Below are positions 54,102 to 62,251 of a stretch of DNA of 64,000 nucleotides, piece by piece. The DNA is from Shimia haliotis (GTDB taxonomy: Bacteria > Pseudomonadota > Alphaproteobacteria > Rhodobacterales > Rhodobacteraceae). The translations under genes and the position numbers were made by a program. The notes under the pieces were generated by a model. It was not told the origin of the DNA and ran no database searches. It was given only the letters and a program-made list of their open reading frames with translations. The stretch spans positions 248,001 through 312,000 of the forward strand of contig NZ_FOSZ01000004.1 of the NCBI RefSeq assembly GCF_900114415.1, read 5' to 3'. Numbering within the stretch: the stretch's first letter is position 1; each line of letters opens with the position of its first letter.

Positions 54102-54590
54102 TCATTGTTCTTCAAAGCCGAGGAGCGCGCGGGTTCCTGCGCGATCAACCCAAATGCCCTCTTGAGTGATGCTGATGATCTCGACGCCGTCGCTCAGGCT
54201 GTCGCCAACACGCACCAGGCGATCTCCGGTCGGGTGGCTTACTATGGCCCAGTCGCCTGTGCCGTCTTGGGCATCGGTGCGCACCATTCCTTTGAGTGTG
54301 TAGCCGAGACTTTCAATTGGTGGCATCGGAGGGGGTGGCGGCAGCGCGGCGCGGGGGGGCGTCGGAAGTGTCGGAGGTTGCTTTTCTTCTTTGATCTCTT
54401 CGCCAAAAACAGCGGGCCACTGACGCGGCGGTTGTGGTTCGTCGCGACGGGTCTGTTGCAGAGCAGATGATTGGGCAGCGCGCGTTTCGGTCGGCGGAAG
54501 CGGAGTGGTCATCGCCGACCGGAGTTCCAATCCTGCCAAGATGAGCCCGGCAAAAGCAATCAGGGTTGCAAAAAAGGCTAGCAAACGCAT
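54102..54590 (-). CDS. gspC: GspC-like protein, short form without PDZ domain
   Basis: GspC links the inner-membrane platform to the secretin. This version has only 162 residues versus about 270-300. It has a membrane helix (MRLLAFFATLIAFAGLILAG), a proline-rich linker (PRAALPPPPPMPPI), then an HR domain (LGYTLKGMVRTDAQDG to the end). The C-terminal PDZ or coiled-coil is absent. The frame runs 81 codons upstream without a better start. A weak ribosome site is seen. The TPR lipoprotein gene on the opposite strand lies upstream. Confidence 0.82.
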   Translation of the reverse strand: MRLLAFFATLIAFAGLILAGLELRSAMTTPLPPTETRAAQSSALQQTRRDEPQPPRQWPAVFGEEIKEEKQPPTLPTPPRAALPPPPPMPPIESLGYTLKGMVRTDAQDGTGDWAIVSHPTGDRLVRVGDSLSDGVEIISITQEGIWVDRAGTRALLGFEEQ

Positions 54591-54726
54591 GAGAGACTCA
54601 TGTCTTGTCGTGAAGAGAGCCGCTTGGCGTTGATCGTAGGCATGGGCGGCGATGAACCTTTCGAGAATGTGGACGCGGGCGTGCGCTTCATGGTAGGGTT
54701 TTTGCAAAGAATATAAAGAGCATGTG

Positions 54727-55260
54727 ATGCAGGCAGGATCATTTTTCAGAACCGCTATGGCTGGCGTGTGCCTGAGCCTTGTTGTGGCATGTGGCGGTGA
54801 TGGCAACTTTGGCGGGTCTTTTAGCGAAGGCAACAGTTTTGCCTCGCGGTACGCGGCGGCGCGTAATGCGCTTGAAGCCGGAAAATATGATCGCGCAAAC
54901 AGTATTTATGCGGACCTTCTGGAAGTTGCTGGCGCGGATGAGCCCGGCGTGCGGCTGGAGTATGCGCACAGTCTGTTACGGGCGGGTGACTATGCCGAGG
55001 CCCGAAATCAGGCGCGTTTCATCGCGCAGGGCAGCGAAGGTGCAATGCGCGCGTCAGCGCTATATGTGCAAGGTACGGCGCAAGATGAGCTTGGCCGTGA
55101 CGCTGTGCAAGCCGGTGACAATGCGTCGGCCAAGGCACATTTCAGCGGCGCGGCTGCAGCTCTCGGAGAGGCATTGAAGTTGCAACCGGATCTTGATCCA
55201 GTTGGCGCGATGGCTGGCCGGTTGAAGGAAATTCAAATCCGGCTGAAATCTTTAGCTTAG
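54727..55260 (+). CDS. TPR-like lipoprotein within the type II secretion cluster
   Basis: This is a 177-residue protein. The lipoprotein signal ends LVVACGGDG (Cys near 23), so it should sit in the outer or inner membrane facing the periplasm. Tetratricopeptide-like helices include RYAAARNALEAGKYDRANSIYADLL and LEYAHSLLRAGDYAEARNQA. It lies on the plus strand between gspC and gspM, so it is embedded in the cluster but separately transcribed. An outer-membrane TPR lipoprotein next to a secretin could act as pilotin, as PilF/PilW do for type IV pili; this is an inference. Confidence 0.85.
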   Translation: MQAGSFFRTAMAGVCLSLVVACGGDGNFGGSFSEGNSFASRYAAARNALEAGKYDRANSIYADLLEVAGADEPGVRLEYAHSLLRAGDYAEARNQARFIAQGSEGAMRASALYVQGTAQDELGRDAVQAGDNASAKAHFSGAAAALGEALKLQPDLDPVGAMAGRLKEIQIRLKSLA

Positions 55261-55269
55261 TAGTTGGTC

Positions 55270-55761
55270 TCAGCCGCGCGGTGTGAGAGTCAAATCCGCG
55301 GAAACCACGCCGGCGACGGGTGTGCGCTCAAATCTGAATTTGGAAATTTCGTATCCCCAAATGGGATCGCTATCAGACAGCCAAAGGATCAGGCGCGCGA
55401 ATTCGACTCTGTCAAAGCGCAGCGACAACCGACCGTCACCGAGATCCGATAACCCCGAAAGCGCGTCACGTAAATCAACCGATATCAGACGCTGTTCCAC
55501 GCCGGATGCGCCGATGGCCGGAGGGGATTTTTCCGGCGCAGTAACGCGCAGTAGAGCATTTTCCGTCGCACGGTCGCTGACCCATGCGTCAAGGGCGCGG
55601 GCATTTTGCAACGCGGCGAGAGCGTCAGCGCGCGCCTGAACAAGAGGGCCAAGCCAAGTAAGCCAAAGCGCGAGCGGCAAGACCACGGCGATCAGAAACG
55701 CAATGAGCCCGCGTTCACGGGCCGAGAGGCGACCGAGAAGGTCAATTAGACGGTCGGTCAT
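55270..55761 (-). CDS. gspM: GspM, inner-membrane platform protein of type II secretion
   Basis: This is a 163-residue protein with one membrane helix (LIAFLIAVVLPLALWLTWLGP, about residues 19-39) and a periplasmic ferredoxin-like domain ending FRFERTPVAGVVSADLTLTPRG. GspM sequences are poorly conserved, and the assignment relies on this layout and the position after gspL (4-base ATGA overlap). Confidence 0.88.
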   Translation of the reverse strand: MTDRLIDLLGRLSARERGLIAFLIAVVLPLALWLTWLGPLVQARADALAALQNARALDAWVSDRATENALLRVTAPEKSPPAIGASGVEQRLISVDLRDALSGLSDLGDGRLSLRFDRVEFARLILWLSDSDPIWGYEISKFRFERTPVAGVVSADLTLTPRG

Positions 55762-56891
55762 GCGCCTCCCTCCAATCTAAGTTCCAATGTCACACCGGCG
55801 CGGTCACTCACAGCTTCGGAGCGCAAAACATCGACAGTCAAGCCAGCGCCTTGAAGGGCCGTAACCAACGCTTCTCCGGTGGCAAAGTCGGACACTTCGA
55901 GAAGCAGGCGCAGCCCGTCCTCATCGCGATATTCGGCGCGTTCCGGAGTGATGCCGGGACCGGTAATCAGGTCGACAGATTCACCAAACAGCGCCAAAGG
56001 CGGCAACCCCTCGTCGCTGGTTAAGGCGGCCTTTCGGGCATCTGACAAAGCGCGGGTGACTTGAGCGCGAATGTCCAGAACCGGTCCTGCAGGCACAAAT
56101 TGTGTGCGCACCGTGTTCATCGTTTGTAACTGTACGGCGCGCCGTTCTGTTTCTAAGGCTTCGACGGAAATCATTAGAGACGCCGCCCAGAGCCCGGTTG
56201 CGATCATGGCAACCAAAGCGGGCCAACGCCACGGCAATACCGAACGCCGCAGGCGCGCACGGGTGGCGAATGGATCTCGGCGAAGATCCAGCGCACGTTC
56301 ACCATGGCCAAATACTTTGGCACCAACCTCAGCGGCTGTTTCTGTCGTCGAAATATCGGATCCCTCAAACAGTGCCTTAATAGACTCTATTTTTGGGCCA
56401 ATCCAAAGGACCGATTTTGGCGGCAAACCTTCCGACAAATCCCGTTCGAGCATCAGCTGTGTTAGCTGTGCGTCTGCCGCAAAACCATCTTGCGGGCCAA
56501 GGCGAACCAATACGCGGTCTGCGTCGGGGTCGGCTTGCAACGTCCAAACGCCTTCCGTTGTGGGCAGCGCGAGATAGTCGGGCAACACGGTGCAATTTGG
56601 CGGCGCCGAAGCAATCCATTGCGCGATTTGGTCACGGTCGGCCACAAGGGCGTGGGACCAGGAACTGTCGGCACCCCCGAGAAAAAATGGCCTGATTTCA
56701 GCAGTGTTAGTGTCTAATCCGGCGCTATCAGCCAGCTGCCGTCTTGCGACTTGTTCGCGGGTACTTCCGCGCAGGCTGGAAGGTAAGTCGACCGGCAGCA
56801 CAGGAATTAGTTCCCCAGGTACAAGGGCCACCCCGTCGGGGCCTGTGGTCATCTTGTTGCCGGTCTGCTTCATCATCATGCCTTGTGTCAT
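55758..56891 (-). CDS. gspL: GspL, inner-membrane platform protein of type II secretion
   Basis: This is a 377-residue protein. The N-terminal two-thirds form the cytoplasmic actin-like domain that binds GspE. A single membrane helix (WPALVAMIATGLWAASLMIS, near residue 245) and a periplasmic ferredoxin-like domain follow. The length is normal. It overlaps gspK and gspM by 4 bases each (ATGA). Confidence 0.9.
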   Translation of the reverse strand: MTQGMMMKQTGNKMTTGPDGVALVPGELIPVLPVDLPSSLRGSTREQVARRQLADSAGLDTNTAEIRPFFLGGADSSWSHALVADRDQIAQWIASAPPNCTVLPDYLALPTTEGVWTLQADPDADRVLVRLGPQDGFAADAQLTQLMLERDLSEGLPPKSVLWIGPKIESIKALFEGSDISTTETAAEVGAKVFGHGERALDLRRDPFATRARLRRSVLPWRWPALVAMIATGLWAASLMISVEALETERRAVQLQTMNTVRTQFVPAGPVLDIRAQVTRALSDARKAALTSDEGLPPLALFGESVDLITGPGITPERAEYRDEDGLRLLLEVSDFATGEALVTALQGAGLTVDVLRSEAVSDRAGVTLELRLEGGA

Positions 56892-57790
56892 GGCTGCTCT
56901 GTCAAACGATAGGCCACGCGTGGCGCGAGCGGAAGCGGGGGGCGTTCAAAGAGAGTGAAGCGTGTTACGCTGCGGCCACTGCCGTTCTCGGCGACGAGGC
57001 GCACGGCGACCCAATTTGTGGAAACGGAAAATCGGCTTTCGTCAATAGCCGGGGTCGCATCCATGCCGCCAGCGGCGATAACGCGGGACCGGAAATCTTC
57101 GAGCGAGGTTATTGGATTGCGTTCGCGGTCAAAGATGATCTTGGACAATCCACCTCGTGGCACCTCAGGGAGCAGAGCGCCCAGAACGTCTTTTTGAACT
57201 GTGTTCACATTGACGCGGCTGTCCCCAGGCAAAGCGATGATATGCGGTGCGAGTTTCAGAAAGTCGCTTTCGGGGAGCGTTGGCATGGTTTGAAGTTGTC
57301 GCACCATCAAAACAGGTCCGCCAATCGGGGAAATCGGTGGCACGCGGTTTTGGTAGCCGGACGGATTTGAATTGATTTTCATGAAACGTACGATGTCCTC
57401 ACCGCGGGACACCGGCAAGCCGACACGCTGGATAAGCCGGTGAAACGCAGCACGACCGGCGGTGTCTTCGGGATTGGACAGCCAGTTGATGTTAAAGCGG
57501 CCTTGCAGGTCCACTGGTTCGATTGTGAGTAAGCTGTTGTCCAACGGCGCCTCAAATGTTCGCGCCCATCTGTCCGTTGCATGATCAAACGAGCGAACGT
57601 CCCGCATCAGGGCAGTCCGCATCATGGCCTCGCCACCATCCAAAACAAGCCGCAGTCGTGTTGCGTCCTGTTCGACCAGACGGCGTGCGTGACCCTCTCC
57701 CGCCCGCGACAGCAATAAAACGGCAACGGCGGACAGTGCAGCCACTAGGATCAGCGCATTCACCAAAACAAATCCACGGGGCGCACTCAT
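56888..57790 (-). CDS. gspK: GspK, minor pseudopilin of type II secretion
   Basis: This is a 300-residue pseudopilin with cleavage after Gly6 (APRG, then FVLVNALILVAALSAVAVLL). The usual Glu5 of pilins is Asn here, as is normal for GspK, which lacks Glu5. The large globular part has NINWLSNPEDT and DSRVNVNTVQKDVLGAL, typical of GspK. It probably caps the pseudopilus tip with GspI and GspJ. It is coupled to gspJ and gspL by 4-base overlaps. Confidence 0.94.
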   Translation of the reverse strand: MSAPRGFVLVNALILVAALSAVAVLLLSRAGEGHARRLVEQDATRLRLVLDGGEAMMRTALMRDVRSFDHATDRWARTFEAPLDNSLLTIEPVDLQGRFNINWLSNPEDTAGRAAFHRLIQRVGLPVSRGEDIVRFMKINSNPSGYQNRVPPISPIGGPVLMVRQLQTMPTLPESDFLKLAPHIIALPGDSRVNVNTVQKDVLGALLPEVPRGGLSKIIFDRERNPITSLEDFRSRVIAAGGMDATPAIDESRFSVSTNWVAVRLVAENGSGRSVTRFTLFERPPLPLAPRVAYRLTEQP

Positions 57791-58446
57791 TGTAGCACCT
57801 CCACGAGTGTGAATTCGCCAAAGTCGCGTGTCTGAAGTGTGACTTCGATGGCGATTGGAAGTTGATCCGAATACGCGCTGGAGGCAATCGGGCCGAGATC
57901 GCTGTCTTGGGCGGGGCCTGAGTTATTGGCGGTCGGATTTGGGTCGTTTGTGCCGCCAACCCATTCCTGTCCCGCCCAGAATGTGCGTATGGCCAAGCCG
58001 GTGACTCCGGTAAGGACAGGCACGTCGGGACTTTTTGATGTGGCGCTGGCTGGCGATAGCACTGGCCAGAAGCTGCGGGAAAGTGTGCCGTCAGAAGCAA
58101 GTTGCCAATCAACACGGTGAAAGCCGAGCGCGTTGATGGGTGGCAGATCGACCTGACCCGATACTGACAGCTGAAAACCGGTTGCAGATGCGGTGAGTGC
58201 CGAGCGCGGCCCGGCGTCACCTGGGGGATCAAATCGCATAGGGGTGGCGTTGGTCAGATCCGCACGCAACAAGGCAAGCGCGCGCGACAGGTCACCGGTT
58301 TCCGTTGAGGCGATCTCTAATCGGTCTCGTATGCGCAAAGTGCCCGTCAGAAGTTGCAGACCCATCACCGCCACAAGCGCAAAAAGCGCCATGGCTACGA
58401 CCAGTTCCAGCAGCGATAGGCCGGTATCGCGTGGGGGATGTGTCAT
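57787..58446 (-). CDS. gspJ: GspJ, minor pseudopilin of type II secretion
   Basis: This is a 219-residue pseudopilin. The prepilin motif is DTGLSLLELVVAMALFALVA, with the conserved Glu5. The length is typical of GspJ, and it forms the tip complex with GspI and GspK. I start it at the ATG at 58446, which overlaps the gspI stop by 4 bases. Confidence 0.94.
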   Translation of the reverse strand: MTHPPRDTGLSLLELVVAMALFALVAVMGLQLLTGTLRIRDRLEIASTETGDLSRALALLRADLTNATPMRFDPPGDAGPRSALTASATGFQLSVSGQVDLPPINALGFHRVDWQLASDGTLSRSFWPVLSPASATSKSPDVPVLTGVTGLAIRTFWAGQEWVGGTNDPNPTANNSGPAQDSDLGPIASSAYSDQLPIAIEVTLQTRDFGEFTLVEVLQ

Positions 58447-58838
58447 TGTCCCGGCCTTGCATTTGATGCCGCGATCCAAGTGATACGCAATGCCCCCGGA
58501 CCGCCTGCGCCGTCGACGACGCGCGCGCGAATTGTGGCTTCGGTGAACCCGCCTTCGGTTGGTTGCAAATCTTGCGTGACCGCAAACCGCAATCCCCCCA
58601 TGTTCACTTCGGCGGGCAAACCCCCAATCGGCAGGCGAAGTTCTTCGGCGCGGTTGTCCGCCACGACGCCGGCCAACAGGCGAGCGCGTTCTTGCATGAT
58701 GCCGGTGCCGGATTGATCAACGGCCGACAGCACCGCAAGCGTGCCAAGCGCCATGACAAAAATTGCCACAATCAGTTCAAGCAATGTCAGGCCCTCATCG
58801 ACGCTTTGGGCAATGTTAGAGTCTAATCTTTTGTACAT
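58443..58838 (-). CDS. gspI: GspI, minor pseudopilin of type II secretion
   Basis: This is a 131-residue pseudopilin. The prepilin motif is DEGLTLLELIVAIFVMALGT with Glu5, and the small globular domain has MGGLRFAVTQDL. It is the core of the tip complex. The ATG at 58838 has a G-rich ribosome site; it overlaps the end of gspH by 16 bases. Confidence 0.93.
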   Translation of the reverse strand: MYKRLDSNIAQSVDEGLTLLELIVAIFVMALGTLAVLSAVDQSGTGIMQERARLLAGVVADNRAEELRLPIGGLPAEVNMGGLRFAVTQDLQPTEGGFTEATIRARVVDGAGGPGALRITWIAASNARPGQ

Positions 58839-59299
58839 TCCACCCCCAACCATCCGTCGCTTTTGCAAACCGCGCTCCTTGAACCAGAGCCAAAGAAGAT
58901 AAGGTCAAACGACGTTGTTTGCCCATTTGGAAGAAAGATAATTTCAGGTGCATCAAGGGCTCTGAGTGCGCTGGCCGGTGTTTTGGTCCGAAAATCTGCG
59001 CGTCCCTGAAAGCGGATTGATTGGCGGGAGGTTTGCCATCCGTCGGCTGTCAGTTTCATCAAGGCCATGTCGCGCGACGTGAGGCGCAATCCCTGTTGTG
59101 TCTGACCGTGGATGGCAAGTGTTCGGGTTCGTTCAAACATCGACGCAAACCGAGCTGCATCTGCGGGTGCTTGGCTGCCGCCGTCACGCAGAGGCAATGA
59201 AACTCCAATTGCCAGCACCGACAGCACGGCGACCACCACCAGAAGTTCTATGAGGCTGACACCCGTGTCAGCGCCGGGTTTCACTGTGACAGGGTCCAT
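58823..59299 (-). CDS. gspH: GspH, minor pseudopilin of type II secretion
   Basis: This is a 158-residue pseudopilin. The prepilin motif is DTGVSLIELLVVVAVLSVLA with Glu5, and the C-terminal beta-rich domain ends with FLPNGQTTSFDLIF, as in GspH/FimT proteins. It overlaps gspG by 19 bases and gspI by 16. Confidence 0.93.
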   Translation of the reverse strand: MDPVTVKPGADTGVSLIELLVVVAVLSVLAIGVSLPLRDGGSQAPADAARFASMFERTRTLAIHGQTQQGLRLTSRDMALMKLTADGWQTSRQSIRFQGRADFRTKTPASALRALDAPEIIFLPNGQTTSFDLIFFGSGSRSAVCKSDGWLGVECTKD

Positions 59300-59733
59300 G
59301 ACCCGATGTCGGAGTCCGCTCCCGATCCGCCTGGTGCCCCGTCTGCGCCATAGGAGAACACATCAAAGTCGCCGTGAACGCCAGGTGAGAGATATTGATA
59401 AGCGGTGCCCCAAGGATCCACAGGTAGCCGGTCCATATAGCCGCCTGTGGCCCAGTTCTGGGCCTGTGGTTCGCTGGTGGGCGCAGTCACCAAAGCTGCG
59501 AGGCCTTGTTCCGTTGTCGGGTAGCGGAAATTATCGAGCCGGTAGAGGTTCACCGCGCTGGCAATGGCGGCAATGTCAGCTTGCGCCCGAGCGGCGCGTG
59601 CCTGATCAGGACGATCAATGACTCGCGGCACGATTACCAACGCAAGAACGGACAGGATCACGACAACGACCATCAGTTCCAACAGCGAAAAGCCGGCGTC
59701 TTGCGCGTTGGTACGCTTTTCTGAGTTGTGCAT
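59281..59733 (-). CDS. gspG: GspG, major pseudopilin of type II secretion
   Basis: This is a 150-residue major pseudopilin. The prepilin motif is DAGFSLLELMVVVVILSVLA with Glu5. The globular domain carries the GspG signature YRLDNFRYPTTEQGLAALV and the Ca-site loop near YLSPGVHGDFDVFSYGADG. It should be the first gene of the minus-strand run gspG-H-I-J-K-L-M. The ATG at 59733 (MHNSEKRTN) is preferred to an upstream start that would precede an unlikely leader. It is divergent from gspO by 101 bases. Confidence 0.96.
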   Translation of the reverse strand: MHNSEKRTNAQDAGFSLLELMVVVVILSVLALVIVPRVIDRPDQARAARAQADIAAIASAVNLYRLDNFRYPTTEQGLAALVTAPTSEPQAQNWATGGYMDRLPVDPWGTAYQYLSPGVHGDFDVFSYGADGAPGGSGADSDIGSWTLSQ

Positions 59734-59834
59734 GTCTTGTCCCGTCCGGTCCCACCCAAGGTTGGCGGTATCATAGGCGCGCTCGAGGCGCGCTGGCAAT
59801 TGGCAAACGCGCAAAGCCTGCGTAGAACTTTGCT

Positions 59835-60617
59835 ATGTTTCAAACAGATGCCGTTTTTGGATCCATTCCCGTGATTGCCGTTTTTTTGGTGGTGGTATCG
59901 CCTTTTGTCGGATCGTTTCTGGCTGTTCTGGTCGATCGCTTGCCGCGAGGAGAGGGCGTTGTTGTGACCCGATCACGATGCAGAAGCTGCGGAACAGTTC
60001 TCGGGTGTTCTGACCTAGTGCCCGTTGTTTCTTATGCAGCGCGTCGTGGGCGATGTGGGTATTGTGGCGTGCGCTTGCCGCTCTGGTTGCCGGTCATGGA
60101 AATTGCGGCGTTCGGCGTGGCGATTTTGGTGGTTGTCACCCGATTTGGCCCTGTGCCGGCGCAGGATTTGATTTTGAATATGTTGCTTTTGTGGGTGTTG
60201 ATCACCTTGTTTGCCACAGACGTTTTGTGGATGCGCCTGCCTGACGTGCTGACGTTAACTTTGTGTGTCGTGGCTGTGTTGCTTGCAAATGACAAGGTGG
60301 CCGCCTTTTTTGGGGGGGCGCTGGGCGTTGCGGTGTTTGCCGGACTGCGGTGGGGGTATTGGAAAATTCGCGGGCGGGAAGGCTTGGGATTGGGTGACGT
60401 CAAACTTATGGCAGGGCTTGGAGCTTTGTCCGGACCATTGGATTTGCCGCTCTTGGTGCTAGTCGCCGCCCTGTTGGCGTTGGCGGGCGCTGCCGGTTTG
60501 CGTCTTTCGGGTCGCAAGATTGACGGCACAACCGCTGTTCCGTTTGGCGCGTTTCTTGTCGTGTCGGGCATGCTGATTTGGCTTGCGCGGACCTTGGGCA
60601 GCCTTCCTCCTTTGTGA
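59835..60617 (+). CDS. gspO: GspO-type prepilin peptidase / N-methyltransferase
   Basis: This enzyme cleaves and N-methylates the pseudopilins. The 260-residue polytopic protein has the zinc-binding cytoplasmic domain CRSCG and CGYCG, and the two catalytic aspartates in FATDVLWMRLPDVLT and GLGLGDVKLMAGLGAL. It is divergent from gspG, so the enzyme and its substrates are adjacent. A G7 tract falls in AAFFGGALG. Confidence 0.95.
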   Translation: MFQTDAVFGSIPVIAVFLVVVSPFVGSFLAVLVDRLPRGEGVVVTRSRCRSCGTVLGCSDLVPVVSYAARRGRCGYCGVRLPLWLPVMEIAAFGVAILVVVTRFGPVPAQDLILNMLLLWVLITLFATDVLWMRLPDVLTLTLCVVAVLLANDKVAAFFGGALGVAVFAGLRWGYWKIRGREGLGLGDVKLMAGLGALSGPLDLPLLVLVAALLALAGAAGLRLSGRKIDGTTAVPFGAFLVVSGMLIWLARTLGSLPPL

Positions 60618-60715
60618 CTCTTGGCAATCCCCACTGGACGTGGGGTTGGCTGGAAGGCATTCTTCGCCGGACGCACCCGAATTTGGGTGCAATTCGGAAT
60701 GGATAACGTGGGTTA
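60618..60715 (+). other. Gap with two hairpins before the Sel1-repeat gene
   Basis: This 98-bp gap has a hairpin CCCCAC/GTGGGG (60629-60645) and a second perfect one, GCACCC/GGGTGC (60673-60690), 26 bases before the next start codon. Neither is followed by a T-run, so I do not call a terminator. Confidence 0.45.
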
Positions 60716-62251
60716 ATGAAACGCTTTTTTGCTTTCGCCTTTTTACTTTCATCGATTTCTCCCACGGTGGGCTTTGCTGAGGTCTCCGCGGATGCCGGCC
60801 CTGTGCCAGCGACGATGGAGGAGATTGAGGTTGCCTATCGCAATCAGGATTTCCCAAGTGTCAGGGCGGGTTTGAAATTTCTCACTGAAACTGAGCCGTC
60901 TGGAAGTGTTGCCTATCGCTATGGGCGCATATTGATGGATCCCCGTGCTGGTGACGTGGATATTCCGGAAGCCGCGCGCTGGCTTGAGGTCGCGGTGCAG
61001 GCGGAAAACCTGCCGGCGGGGACGCTTTTGGCACGGGTTTTGCTGAGTGGTGGCGACGTGCCCCGTGATGCCGAGCGCGCTGCGCTGCTGTTGCAGGACG
61101 GCGCGACGCGAGGGGATCAGGAAGCGCAATATTACCTCGGTTTGCTATACGCCTCGGGTGAAGGGGTGCCGCAGAGCGATCGGGATGCGTTTGTCTGGCT
61201 GCGGGCGGCTGCTGAGCAAGGGCATATTGCGTCGGCATATGAGTTGAGCCGGATTTACGCACAGGGCCGCGGCACCGACGCGGATGGAGAAAAGGCACTG
61301 GCGTGGTTGCGTCGCGCCGCCGGTGACGGGCATGTGGACGCCCAGTTTTTTCTGGCAAATGCGCTGGAGACCGGACAGGGCGTCAAACAGGATCGCAATC
61401 AGGCGTTTGACTGGTTCCGACAAGCTGCGCAGGGCGGGCATATTCTGTCGATGCGAATTATCGGAACCAAGTATCTGCGTGGAGAAGGTGTGTATGAAGA
61501 CCCCGAGGCGGCGGTCAAGTGGTTGAGCCTCGCTGCGGAAGGCGGGGAGCCCGGGGCCTTGTTCAACATGGGATTGTTGCATGCTGCGGGGGAGGCGGTT
61601 CCTCAGGACGATCAAAAGGCACTGGCGTTTTTTACCAAGGCGGCGGAGACCGGCCTTCCGCGTGCCAAAGGTATGCAAGCCACCTTTCTTGAGCGTGGTC
61701 GCGGTGCGGAGGCGGATTTGTCTCGAGCTGTGACTCTTTATGAAGACGCTGCAGCAGCTGGTCACAAAGAGTCGCAAGAAGCGTTGGTGCGATTGGCGTT
61801 GAGCGGTGCTTTGGAAACTGAAATGGCGCCACACGATGTGGTGCCGTTTGTGGCTGCTGCTGCCGAAGCGGGATCTGCGGAGGCTGTGGGCTGGTTGCAA
61901 GAGCAGACGAAGGCCGGTGTCAGCCCTGCGGAAGTGGCGCTGGGCAAGGCGCTCATGGCGGAGACGGGTCGCGCCGAAGAAGGTCTTGTTGTCCTGGAAG
62001 CTGCGGCGCGCAAAGGTCTGGCGGAGGCTCAGTATCTTGTGGGTGACGCTTATAGCGCTGGAGTTGGAACTGCGCAGGATTACGTAAAGGCCCACATGTG
62101 GCTCAATCTCGCGGCCGCACAGGGGTATGCAGGGGCAGCGGAAAGCCGTGATGTGTTGACGGAATTGATGACAGCAGAGCAAATTGGCGCGGCTCAGGCC
62201 GCAGCGCGCGACTTTGTTGCGGAAACGCCGGATGGGCGGACGGATCAGTGA
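60716..62251 (+). CDS. Periplasmic Sel1-repeat protein
   Basis: This is a 511-residue protein with a signal peptide (MKRFFAFAFLLSSISPTVGF, cleavage after FAEV region). The body consists of about 10-12 Sel1-like (TPR-related) repeats, for example AQYYLGLLYASGEGVPQSDR and AQFFLANALETGQGVKQDRN. Such proteins act as scaffolds for protein-protein contact. It overlaps the next Sel1 gene by one base (TGATG). It lies directly behind gspO, so a role in the secretion system is possible but unproved. Confidence 0.88.
   Translation: MKRFFAFAFLLSSISPTVGFAEVSADAGPVPATMEEIEVAYRNQDFPSVRAGLKFLTETEPSGSVAYRYGRILMDPRAGDVDIPEAARWLEVAVQAENLPAGTLLARVLLSGGDVPRDAERAALLLQDGATRGDQEAQYYLGLLYASGEGVPQSDRDAFVWLRAAAEQGHIASAYELSRIYAQGRGTDADGEKALAWLRRAAGDGHVDAQFFLANALETGQGVKQDRNQAFDWFRQAAQGGHILSMRIIGTKYLRGEGVYEDPEAAVKWLSLAAEGGEPGALFNMGLLHAAGEAVPQDDQKALAFFTKAAETGLPRAKGMQATFLERGRGAEADLSRAVTLYEDAAAAGHKESQEALVRLALSGALETEMAPHDVVPFVAAAAEAGSAEAVGWLQEQTKAGVSPAEVALGKALMAETGRAEEGLVVLEAAARKGLAEAQYLVGDAYSAGVGTAQDYVKAHMWLNLAAAQGYAGAAESRDVLTELMTAEQIGAAQAAARDFVAETPDGRTDQ

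Noticed and set aside
54591..54833. N-terminal extension of GspC
   Set aside because: It would place 81 polar residues before the membrane helix and overlap the lipoprotein gene start on the other strand; the helix at MRLLAFF fits the family start.
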